Positions 1 through 5,297 of a stretch of DNA of 24,284 nucleotides are shown here, piece after piece. The translations under genes and the position numbers were made by a program. Numbering within the stretch: position 1 is the stretch's first letter; the number at the start of each line of letters is the position of its first letter. The stretch spans positions 1-24,284 of the forward strand of contig JAGCAL010000070.1 of NCBI GenBank assembly GCA_017652715.1. The letters run 5' to 3'. Below the pieces are notes generated by a model. That model worked only from the letters and a program-made list of their open reading frames with translations, made no database searches and had not been told where the DNA came from. The DNA is from Candidatus Saccharimonadota bacterium (GTDB lineage Bacteria; Patescibacteriota; Saccharimonadia; Saccharimonadales; Saccharimonadaceae).

Positions 1-787
1 TACTTTCATAATCTGGTATCATCTCAACCCCAGAAGCATTCCTTGCTCCTGCTTCTATTCTAACATCTCTTCGAATCCGACTCGTTTCACCCCCATCTGG
101 ATTAACACAAAAATCAATATCCGCGCTAGACGAGAAAGTGAGTATTACCGAACTCAAAACGCCAGCGTAATCACCGACTGCATTATTTTTTATCTTTTCA
201 TTGACCTGAATAACACTACCACTATATGTATAGACAGTCCCCGAATTCGGATGTCTAATAATTAACACACTTCCGGAAAAAGAATCATAATAACAATTAG
301 TCCCGTCGCAAGGTGGATTAATCGTAGCTCCCCACTTCGGCGTATAACTTTCAACTATCCCAAACGGCTTAACCTTCCCGCCTTCATTTACTAAAACATT
401 TACATTCATATTTTTAAGTAGAGTTTTCGCATCCCCGTTTGTACTACCGCTCTCGTCACCCACTACCTCAGCATTAGCAATCACGTCATACACAAAAATA
501 GCATGATCCGAATTCTGAGTCCCAGACGGATTCGTATTTTCCCCAAACGTTATCAACTTCCCATAGATAGCTCGCTCCGAACGCCCCCCGCCAATGTCCT
601 GCACATTTAAAACCTCACTGTAAGCTGTCCTTAAAAATTCCATAAAACTTTGCACTGAATCATTATATCGTTGTTCAAAAATTGAATTCTGAACCCCTAT
701 CGTAACACCTAGAAAAAGCAAACTAGTAATAGCCAAAAAAAGCAGAACCTCGATTAACGTAAATCCCCGCCGATTATGCTTCGTCAT
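1..787 (-). CDS. Type IV prepilin-like protein (partial, C-terminus beyond the window)
   Basis: A frame open from ATG at 787 to the left edge (about 262 codons, no stop). The N-terminus is a class III/type IV prepilin signal: a short basic leader (MTKHNRRG) followed by FTLIE and a hydrophobic helix of about 20 residues. Prepilin peptidase should cut at RRG|FTLIE, and E+5 is present. The rest is Ser/Gly/Asn-rich, as in minor pilins or pseudopilins, with a Cys pair near PPCDGTNC that may form a disulfide. The protein would be inserted in the membrane and assembled by a type IV pilus or pseudopilus; the matching ATPase (pilB) lies at 11497-13119. An extended -10 (TGCTAAAAT) ends 6 nt before the ATG, so the mRNA is probably leaderless. 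Pilin subtype cannot be decided. The prepilin call is firm. Confidence 0.85.
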   Translation of the reverse strand, partial: MTKHNRRGFTLIEVLLFLAITSLLFLGVTIGVQNSIFEQRYNDSVQSFMEFLRTAYSEVLNVQDIGGGRSERAIYGKLITFGENTNPSGTQNSDHAIFVYDVIANAEVVGDESGSTNGDAKTLLKNMNVNVLVNEGGKVKPFGIVESYTPKWGATINPPCDGTNCYYDSFSGSVLIIRHPNSGTVYTYSGSVIQVNEKIKNNAVGDYAGVLSSVILTFSSSADIDFCVNPDGGETSRIRRDVRIEAGARNASGVEMIPDYES

Positions 788-793
788 ACCTAC

Positions 794-802
794 ATTTTAG
801 CA
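794..802 (-). promoter_or_regulatory. Extended -10 of the prepilin-like gene
   Basis: Minus-strand TGCTAAAAT. Its hexamer ends 6 nt before the ATG at 787, leaving no room for a Shine-Dalgarno site. Confidence 0.6.
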
Positions 803-823
803 TAAGAGCTTTCGTATCGCAAA

Positions 824-1252
824 TCAATAACTCAGGAACAAATATCTCATCCACTGATCAAAATTAGAATACGTTTTCTCCTCTTGAATAGCCGGCTTCT
901 CTTTATGTTTATTCTTAGCCTCGTCCGAATTTATCGGCATCACTACCATCTTCTCACCCTCAAATTGCTTATCAAGATTCCGTCTCGCAAGTAACTCCTG
1001 ATACTCATCCGATTTATAATACTCATTCTCAAGTTCCGCCGCCTCTACTTCTATGCTAGCTAGCTCAAGCGTCTTGCGCTCCGCCGTCAAGCGCTCCGAC
1101 AGTTCCCAGTTTCTCGACATCGCCATAATCGCTTGATAGGTCCAAACCGCACATAAGATAATCGCTACTATTAATACTACATTTTCAATCGAAAAAAAAT
1201 CATGCTTAAGTACGAACTTCAACTTTCTAAAAAAAGTTTTTATCTTGTTCAT
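824..1252 (-). CDS. FtsB/DivIC-like septum formation initiator protein
   Basis: 142 aa. Residues about 24-44 form one membrane helix after a basic cytoplasmic tail. Residues about 46-80 form a charged coiled coil rich in E/L/A. This is followed by the FtsB/DivIC signature region, a short helix (YQELLARRNLDKQ) and then a Gly-Glu-Lys-hydrophobic turn (FEGEKMVVMP). In the family this architecture belongs to a bitopic protein that joins FtsL and FtsQ in the divisome and helps activate septal peptidoglycan synthesis. The Lys/Glu-rich C-terminal tail of about 35 residues is an extension. The ATG at 1252 is 7 nt after an extended -10, so translation is probably leaderless. Low sequence identity is normal here; assignment rests on topology and the GEK motif. 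Confidence 0.75.
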   Translation of the reverse strand: MNKIKTFFRKLKFVLKHDFFSIENVVLIVAIILCAVWTYQAIMAMSRNWELSERLTAERKTLELASIEVEAAELENEYYKSDEYQELLARRNLDKQFEGEKMVVMPINSDEAKNKHKEKPAIQEEKTYSNFDQWMRYLFLSY

Positions 1253-1259
1253 GCTTAAT

Positions 1260-1282
1260 ATTATAACATTTTGTGATAAAAT
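1260..1282. promoter_or_regulatory. Divergent promoters for the FtsB-like gene and tRNA-Ile
   Basis: Minus strand: TGTTATAAT at 1268-1260, 7 nt before the ftsB-like ATG. Plus strand: TGATAAAAT at 1274-1282, 8 nt before the tRNA. The two extended -10 elements lie 5 nt apart, so two polymerases could not occupy both at once. Confidence 0.65.
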
Positions 1283-1290
1283 AGGGTAGC

Positions 1291-1367
1291 GGGGGTATAG
1301 CTCAGTTGGTCAGAGCATGCGTCTTATACACGCAGTGTCCTTGGTTCGAGTCCAAGTACCCCCACCA
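1291..1367 (+). tRNA. tRNA-Ile(UAU), decodes AUA
   Basis: 77 nt with a full cloverleaf. The acceptor gggggta pairs with taccccc; D stem gctc/gagc; anticodon stem tgcgt/acgca with loop cttatac; T arm cttgg-ttcgagt-ccaag; discriminator A; CCA is encoded. Loop position 33 is T, position 37 is A, and positions 34-36 are TAT. Most bacteria read AUA with a CAU-anticodon tRNA-Ile whose C34 is modified to lysidine by TilS; this gene carries UAU directly. The tRNA begins 8 nt after its -10 hexamer, so the primary transcript should have a leader of 0-2 nt. Confidence 0.93.
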
Positions 1368-1380
1368 GATTTTAGACAAC

Positions 1381-1402
1381 TCGGCATTTTCGCCGATTTT
1401 TT
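1381..1402 (+). terminator. Terminator after tRNA-Ile
   Basis: Stem tcggc/gccga with a short AT-rich loop, followed by six T, starting 14 nt after the CCA end. Confidence 0.75.
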
Positions 1403-1412
1403 AGTGATAAAT

Positions 1413-1533
1413 TTCTGTTAAGTACCTTGCAAAAATAGTATGCAATTTTATACCGACGTTGCATGAAAAACGGGGTAAAAACTGCTACTTTATCCCTATT
1501 AAAATATCTGTTAATACCCTAAACAATTTGGTT
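1413..1533 (+). promoter_or_regulatory. Repeats and hairpin upstream of the DHH gene
   Basis: Two near-identical short segments (tctgttaagtacc at about 1412 and ctgttaataccc at about 1508) flank an inverted repeat ATGCAA...TTGCAT (about 1440-1465) and a hairpin GGGGTAAA/TTTATCCC (about 1472-1497, one G-U pair). Direct and inverted repeats just before a promoter suggest a regulator binding region, but no known operator is recognised. Otherwise the 1403-1545 gap looks non-coding. Confidence 0.3.
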
Positions 1534-1555
1534 AGTCAAGTTTTAGTGCTATAGT
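1528..1555 (+). promoter_or_regulatory. Promoter of the DHH phosphoesterase gene
   Basis: Weak -35 TTGGTT (1528-1533), 16-bp spacer, extended -10 TGCTATAGT (1547-1555). The hexamer ends 6 nt before the ATG at 1562. Confidence 0.6.
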
Positions 1556-1561
1556 AATGGT

Positions 1562-2476
1562 ATGAGTAATAATTTGGTTATTACTTCCGGTTATAAATAT
1601 ATAGATATTGATGCATACGCCAGCATCATAGCTTATCGTGAACTATTGAAGAAACAGGGAGTCAACGCGACCGCTTCTACTCTATCTACGCTTAATCAAA
1701 GTATCCCGCCCTTTATTTTAGGTTTAAAATATCGTCTTGATTCAGCGGATACACTAAAAGATGCAAAATATATCGTCTTGGACACATCTAATCCCGATTC
1801 CTTTGACGAGCGAGTTACTATCGATAATCTTGTCGAAATCATAGATCATCATACTGGTTTTGAGGATTATTGGAAAAACTATCCGAATGTCAAAACCCAA
1901 ATTGAATTTATTGGTTCTATTTGTACTATAATTTTTGAAAGAATAGTTTCGTCTGGCTATACTGAAATTTTAGATACGGATCTTTGCAAATTACTAGTAG
2001 CTGGAATTTTAGACAATACATTAAATCTAAAATCTAGTATTACTACCGACCGCGACCACAATGCCTATAATAAGTTAATTAGGATAGGTAATATTTCGAG
2101 CGATTTTTATATAGAATATTTTTCTGCTTGCGAATCTGAAATCTTAAAAAACTTTACTAAAGCAATTAAAGACGACACAAAAATCGAGAAAGTTGGAGTT
2201 TTACCGGCAGTAATCGGCCAAATGGTCATCTTGAATATAAAAGACTTCAATATCGAAGAAATGAAAAAAGTTTTTGCAGAATACCCAGAATGGTTAATAA
2301 ATGTCATTTCTCTAGAGGATGGTAAAAGCTATTTATACTTTGGCGGAGATACCGTGCAAGAAAGATTAGAAGAATTATTCGACAAGCAATGCGATGCTTA
2401 TGATTTATTAGTGTTAGATAACTTCTTGCTTCGCAAACAAATCATGAAAAAAGCACAAGAAATGTCTTCTCTATAG
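1562..2476 (+). CDS. DHH-family phosphoesterase, family II (Mn) pyrophosphatase-like with a substituted metal ligand
   Basis: 304 aa, close to the usual 305-310 of PpaC. Family landmarks are in order: a motif I equivalent GYKYIDIDA (residues 10-18; PpaC has GHxxPDTDS), VLDTS near 72 (motif II Asp), IDHHTGF near 94-100 (the DHH motif), and LDNTLNLKS near 150 followed by TDRDHNAYNKL, which matches the KSxTTxxDxxAxxKL segment of PpaC. A DHHA2-like C-terminal half follows. Family II enzymes hydrolyse pyrophosphate with two Mn ions. Here the first His ligand is Tyr while the Asp and DHH ligands remain, so metal binding or substrate may differ; another phosphoester or phosphoanhydride is possible. 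It stands alone behind its own promoter, with no Shine-Dalgarno site. The superfamily is clear, the substrate is not. Confidence 0.75.
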   Translation: MSNNLVITSGYKYIDIDAYASIIAYRELLKKQGVNATASTLSTLNQSIPPFILGLKYRLDSADTLKDAKYIVLDTSNPDSFDERVTIDNLVEIIDHHTGFEDYWKNYPNVKTQIEFIGSICTIIFERIVSSGYTEILDTDLCKLLVAGILDNTLNLKSSITTDRDHNAYNKLIRIGNISSDFYIEYFSACESEILKNFTKAIKDDTKIEKVGVLPAVIGQMVILNIKDFNIEEMKKVFAEYPEWLINVISLEDGKSYLYFGGDTVQERLEELFDKQCDAYDLLVLDNFLLRKQIMKKAQEMSSL

Positions 2477-2656
2477 ATTATTAGCACCTGGGCAATCCAC
2501 CCCTATCCAACCGTATATAAAACATACAAGATAAAAGCATCCAAAACTTCTTACTAGAACGCTTAAAACGAAGGCATGGCATTCAGCGAATTATTTTCGT
2601 AAATCGCAAGCGTAAAGCTATTGACATTAACAACCTCTTGAAGTAAAAAAGGTATT

Positions 2657-2704
2657 GAAGTTCACAAGGGCGAAGCATTCGCAGAGACGGGAGCTTCTTT
2701 TTTT
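2657..2704 (+). terminator. Probable terminator downstream of the DHH gene
   Basis: Outer stem GAAGTTC/GAGCTTC (one G-U pair) encloses an inner hairpin GCGAA-gca-TTCGC and is followed by seven T. It lies about 180 nt after the DHH stop, so it may end that mRNA's 3' UTR or a separate small transcript. Confidence 0.55.
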
Positions 2705-2743
2705 ATCAAATTAGTCGAATGATGTTTAAACGAAAAACAAAAA

Positions 2744-2773
2744 AACCGTGGCAATAAACACTCCGCCACGGTT
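2744..2773. terminator. Perfect 9-bp hairpin, possible minus-strand terminator
   Basis: AACCGTGGC and GCCACGGTT are separated by 12 nt. The minus-strand side runs into TTTTTGTTTTT, the plus-strand side into CTTTGTA, so it would terminate better on minus. No minus-strand gene is seen nearby that would need it. Confidence 0.45.
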
Positions 2774-2848
2774 CTTTGTAATACTTAATTTTCGACACTA
2801 ACTATAGCAGTGTCAAGAAGGCCGAAAAATGCTTAAAACCTAGTCCCC

Positions 2849-2877
2849 TTGACAAAACAAGCTAAATATAGTATATA
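2849..2877 (+). promoter_or_regulatory. Consensus -35/-10 promoter of the HExxH gene
   Basis: TTGACA (2849-2854), exactly 17 bp, TATATA (2872-2877). This is the best -35 box seen in the window and has no TGn extension, unlike the other promoters. Expected start is near 2884. Confidence 0.75.
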
Positions 2878-2883
2878 TATCAA

Positions 2884-3007
2884 AGGTTTCGTATTCATTA
2901 AATACGAAAAATGTTGTTTAACAAGCAGTTTGAGAATCTAATTTTCTCGGGGGCCTCCAAGAAAATTCTACGCATAATCCCAAAAATCTTTTTCAGGAGC
3001 GCTAAAA
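2884..3007 (+). promoter_or_regulatory. Structured 5' leader of the HExxH gene
   Basis: About 125 nt from predicted transcription start to ATG. Hairpin 1: TTTCGTATT (2887-2895) with AATACGAAA (2901-2909), 9 bp. Hairpin 2: AATTTTCT (2940-2947) with AGAAAATT (2960-2967), 8 bp, loop holding GGGGGCCTCC. A Shine-Dalgarno AGGAG lies about 8 nt before the ATG. No known riboswitch class was recognised, and neither hairpin is followed by a U-run, so transcription attenuation is unlikely. Control of stability or translation is possible. Confidence 0.45.
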
Positions 3008-3928
3008 ATGAAAAAAAGATTATTGATAGCAATAGCGTTAGTGATTTCCTTAATTCTTCCGTTTACCTATATCACTTATAATCGCAACAAAGATTATAAA
3101 TACGCCGACTCACGGAAAATAACGAGAATCGACAAATCCTACAGTAAAATCCAATCGCTAAATTTCCTTTATGAATACACCACAGACTGCGATATAGACT
3201 TAGCTGAATACAAAGAAGCCATCTTGCGCCATCTCAATAACTATAATATTAATTGGGAGAATTTCAACAAAACTACCACAACAAAGCAGTTGGTTATATC
3301 AAACCCAGCAGAAGAGTTTATAAAGCAGTTAGCCTTTTATAACGCAATAGAGCTGCTCGAGCTAATCGAATCGAGCATAGCACTTTACGACGACAGCAAT
3401 AATTGCATTCTCCTAATGCCGATATTTAATCTCATCGAAGATCAAAATAAGCGGTTTTGCGTCTTCCTTCATGAACTGTCGCACCCGCTTCTAACCCCAG
3501 CAAACCAAATAACCGATGACTATATCTGCCCTCTAGAAGAAGGTGCTGCGGACTATCTGGCCAAAGTGGTTGCTGAAAGCCTTGATATTGATTTCGTATC
3601 AGGTTACCAAAATGAGTGTCTAGCCATAGAATGGCTTATGGCTATATACGGCGAAAATGAGATAATCCAAGTCGTGCGAAACAATATGTTAGATGAGCTA
3701 ATCGATTCTGGGACAAAAAACGGCATGAGCGCAAAGTTAAATTATGCTTTAGAATCGATGAGAGAGAAAGACTACAAAAGTATCTATAGTAATATCGTAT
3801 TAGATATTTTAATACATCTCGCTAAAAACGCGAACAAAGAATCAGAAGTAAGCACACTGTATAAAGAAGCAGTCGCATCCTTTAAAAATCCCGATATAAA
3901 GTATTTCAACAAACTGCTATACGAATAA
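3008..3928 (+). CDS. Membrane-anchored or secreted HExxH zinc metallopeptidase-like protein
   Basis: 306 aa. The N-terminus (KKR, then about 20 hydrophobic residues) is a signal anchor or uncleaved signal; no lipobox Cys is seen. HELSH at 155-159 is a zinc-peptidase HExxH motif in a hydrophobic helix (FCVFLHELSH). About 18 residues later comes EEGAADYLA (177-185), whose Glu could be the third zinc ligand as in gluzincins. The C-terminal 120 residues are helical and lack further motifs. The protein would sit outside the membrane, facing the wall or host. The start is supported by AGGAG upstream, and a strong terminator follows at once. No named peptidase family is recognised and its substrate is unknown. 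It is monocistronic, with a -35/-10 promoter and long leader unlike its neighbours, which hints at separate regulation. Confidence 0.65.
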   Translation: MKKRLLIAIALVISLILPFTYITYNRNKDYKYADSRKITRIDKSYSKIQSLNFLYEYTTDCDIDLAEYKEAILRHLNNYNINWENFNKTTTTKQLVISNPAEEFIKQLAFYNAIELLELIESSIALYDDSNNCILLMPIFNLIEDQNKRFCVFLHELSHPLLTPANQITDDYICPLEEGAADYLAKVVAESLDIDFVSGYQNECLAIEWLMAIYGENEIIQVVRNNMLDELIDSGTKNGMSAKLNYALESMREKDYKSIYSNIVLDILIHLAKNANKESEVSTLYKEAVASFKNPDIKYFNKLLYE

Positions 3929-3931
3929 TAT

Positions 3932-3965
3932 AGGCAGGGCAAAAAGACAAGGCCCTGCCTTTTTG
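3932..3965 (+). terminator. Terminator of the HExxH gene
   Basis: Perfect 9-bp stem AGGCAGGGC/GCCCTGCCT with an 11-nt A-rich loop, followed by a T-run; it begins 3 nt after the stop codon. Confidence 0.9.
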
Positions 3966-4021
3966 CACTCTATCTATGCTACTTTTAGCACAACCAAGGC
4001 CATTCAATAAAACTACTGATT

Positions 4022-4054
4022 AAAAAAACGTCCGTGCAAACGGACGTTTTTCGT
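4022..4054. terminator. Bidirectional terminator, mainly for the 67-aa gene on minus
   Basis: 12-bp perfect stem AAAAACGTCCGT/ACGGACGTTTTT with a GCAA loop; A-run on one side and T-run on the other. It lies just past the minus-strand stop at 4066. Confidence 0.88.
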
Positions 4055-4065
4055 TTACGCTATAA

Positions 4066-4269
4066 TTATTTCTTCTTGAGAGTCAAGAAACCGTTGCGTG
4101 GGTTTTCGCAAACTACGCGGTCAGCTGGAAGGTCACAAGGAGTACCTTTGCCGCCTTTTTCGTCCTTTGTAAAGAAATAGATTGTCTGAGACTTGCCACC
4201 ACGAAGAGTAACTTCAGATTTGTGTAGATAGTATTTCACGCCTTTACCGTTGGTGTGTGCATAAGCCAT
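4066..4269 (-). CDS. Small conserved protein of unknown function (67 aa)
   Basis: A basic, single-domain 67-aa protein with no membrane segment. Its pattern is KYYLHKSEVTLRGG...TIYFFTKDE...PADRVV...NGFLTLKKK. From memory this resembles a small uncharacterised family seen in CPR genomes (YYLxxxEVTLRxGxxQTIYFF, then a NGLPxLKKK-like tail); this is recognition, not a search result. It has two Cys (PCDL, VCEN) but no CxxC pairs. An unusually strong Shine-Dalgarno (AAGGAGG) lies 8-9 nt before the ATG, and a strong terminator follows, so a high-level standalone message is likely. I have no basis for a function beyond a possible ribosome- or nucleic-acid-associated role suggested by size and charge. 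Confidence 0.75.
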   Translation of the reverse strand: MAYAHTNGKGVKYYLHKSEVTLRGGKSQTIYFFTKDEKGGKGTPCDLPADRVVCENPRNGFLTLKKK

Positions 4270-4279
4270 TTTAGCTTTC

Positions 4280-4296
4280 CTCCTTAAGTTAATATA
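4280..4296 (-). promoter_or_regulatory. Ribosome binding site and -10 of the 67-aa gene
   Basis: Minus strand: AAGGAGG precedes the ATG by about 8 nt, with a TATATT -10 (4296-4291) just upstream. This is one of the few clear Shine-Dalgarno starts in the window. Confidence 0.55.
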
Positions 4297-4355
4297 TTTT
4301 TATCTTATGACCTCGTAAACAAAATGTCAAGGGGTTTTCAAAGATTTTCCAAACT

Positions 4356-5024
4356 CTAAACAAACAACAGGGATAATCTTAAAATAATCCAAATTATACA
4401 TCTGATAAAAATTACAACAATAATAATAAGCGTTATAAGCAGCATAAATCCAGTCAATGTCGGCGCCCAAAGCGGAGAAGAATATTCCTTACGGTAAAGT
4501 TCCGTTGATGGCAGGCTCGCAATAATCTTATCCTGCAGTTCATCCGCCGCCGGATACTTATTAATCTCACTCATCATACAATTTATAAAGTTAGCATCAT
4601 TCCAGGTCCATCCGTTCTGAATCGCAAGCGGCTGACAAACAGAAGAAGCCATCGCATAAACATTTCCGTTCGGATTATTATCGGAAAAGTTCTTTTCTGC
4701 CTCTTGGAGCGCCGCATTCGCCGCTCTGATATACTGATGCTCTAGATAAAAGAGTCCGGTTCCGAACTTTATCTCCTGTCTCCCATTATTATCCTCTATA
4801 TTTATTACAATATTAGAAAAAACAAATTTCTTTAATTCCTCTAGAGTCCGTTGAATCTCCTCGTCATTCTCCGCCGCGTCCGCCGCAATTACATCATCTC
4901 TTAATTTAGTCATCTTAATATGGTCAAAGCGTAGAAACGTCGCATCCAAAAAAAGCAGCGGAATCAAAACAACAATCAGCTGCCAAGTTTTTATCTTAAA
5001 CTTTCTTGGCCCACGCTTTTTCAT
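4356..5024 (-). CDS. Two-helix membrane protein of unknown function
   Basis: 222 aa. Topology: a basic N-terminus (KKRGPRKFKIK), helix 1 at about 14-27, an extracytoplasmic domain of about 155 residues, then a hydrophobic C-terminal helix or hairpin at about 190-222 rich in Ile/Leu. The domain starts with a Glu/Asp-rich helical stretch and carries two Cys (SSVCQP and FINCMM) that could pair outside the cell. No enzymatic motif is seen. It looks like a lineage-specific envelope protein. The ATG at 5024 is 6 nt after TGTTATAAT, so the mRNA is probably leaderless. The neighbouring DsbA-like gene could in principle act on its cysteines, which is speculation. Confidence 0.65.
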   Translation of the reverse strand: MKKRGPRKFKIKTWQLIVVLIPLLFLDATFLRFDHIKMTKLRDDVIAADAAENDEEIQRTLEELKKFVFSNIVINIEDNNGRQEIKFGTGLFYLEHQYIRAANAALQEAEKNFSDNNPNGNVYAMASSVCQPLAIQNGWTWNDANFINCMMSEINKYPAADELQDKIIASLPSTELYRKEYSSPLWAPTLTGFMLLITLIIIVVIFIRCIIWIILRLSLLFV

Positions 5025-5030
5025 AAACTC

Positions 5031-5039
5031 ATTATAACA
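5031..5039 (-). promoter_or_regulatory. Extended -10 of the 222-aa membrane protein gene
   Basis: Minus-strand TGTTATAAT, hexamer ending 6 nt before the ATG at 5024. Confidence 0.65.
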
Positions 5040-5068
5040 TTTTTATGCTTGCACGAATCAAAAACCTT

Positions 5069-5077
5069 TGCTAGAAT
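5069..5077 (+). promoter_or_regulatory. Extended -10 of a very small plus-strand transcription unit
   Basis: TGCTAGAAT, ending 5 nt before an ATG at 5083. Together with the terminator at 5269-5294 it defines a transcript of about 210 nt. Confidence 0.4.
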
Positions 5078-5082
5078 GGTCC

Positions 5083-5133
5083 ATGTCGCTTACTTTATTA
5101 CCTATTACGGTGGGCAGGTCGAAAAAGCGATAA
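5083..5133 (+). CDS. Possible 16-codon leaderless ORF
   Basis: ATG at 5083, predicted peptide MSLTLLPITVGRSKKR, stop TAA at 5131. It begins where the leaderless pattern of the window predicts a start, and it ends 5 nt before the AAGGAG site of the next small ORF, so it could be a leader peptide for it. No homology is recognised; it may be chance. Confidence 0.2.
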   Translation: MSLTLLPITVGRSKKR

Positions 5134-5156
5134 CAATTAAGGAGAATATTAGATAC

Positions 5157-5243
5157 ATGCGTATCAAACGACTAAAACGTGAAGCTTCACGCAAAAAGTC
5201 AACTATAGCTCCTGCCGCATGGCAAGAGTTTATCGAAATCTAG
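5157..5243 (+). CDS. Possible 28-aa basic small protein
   Basis: ATG at 5157, 12 nt after an AAGGAG Shine-Dalgarno (5139-5144), a longer spacing than usual. The peptide is very basic at its N-terminus (MRIKRLKREASRKK) and neutral or acidic at the end (AAWQEFIEI), which suggests RNA or ribosome contact or an amphipathic helix. It is followed 25 nt later by a strong terminator. Promoter, Shine-Dalgarno, ORF and terminator in the right order argue that the locus is expressed; whether the product is the peptide or the RNA is open. A 64-codon frame reading in from 5049 is less likely because it would start upstream of the promoter. Confidence 0.4.
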   Translation: MRIKRLKREASRKKSTIAPAAWQEFIEI

Positions 5244-5268
5244 AAAACGAACCGGGCTGTGTCCCATC

Positions 5269-5294
5269 AAAAAATCCCCTTCCGGGGATTTTTT
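5269..5294. terminator. Bidirectional terminator between the small plus unit and the DsbA-like gene
   Basis: 11-bp perfect stem AAAAAATCCCC/GGGGATTTTTT with a TTCC loop. It serves plus transcription from 5077 and minus transcription of the gene ending at 5298. Confidence 0.9.
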
Positions 5295-5297
5295 GTT

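Larger units (their letters stand above)
2477..3007 (+). other. 531-bp gap with no convincing gene but several hairpins and a promoter
   Basis: In order: a 41-codon frame without a start codon (2521-2646, basic, possibly a decayed gene); a terminator (2657-2704); a 9-bp perfect hairpin (2744-2773); a 6-bp hairpin GACACT/AGTGTC (2794-2814); a consensus -35/-10 promoter (2849-2877); and a leader of about 125 nt with two hairpins before the ATG at 3008. No tRNA, CRISPR or named ncRNA motif was recognised. Confidence 0.6.

Noticed and set aside
2884..3007. Known riboswitch or T-box in the HExxH gene leader
   Set aside because: No conserved core of a class I know was recognised, and there is no terminator/antiterminator pair before the gene.
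4066..4269. Ribosomal protein bL33 or another zinc-ribbon protein
   Set aside because: Only two cysteines, not in CxxC pairs, and the sequence pattern does not fit bL33; left as unknown.
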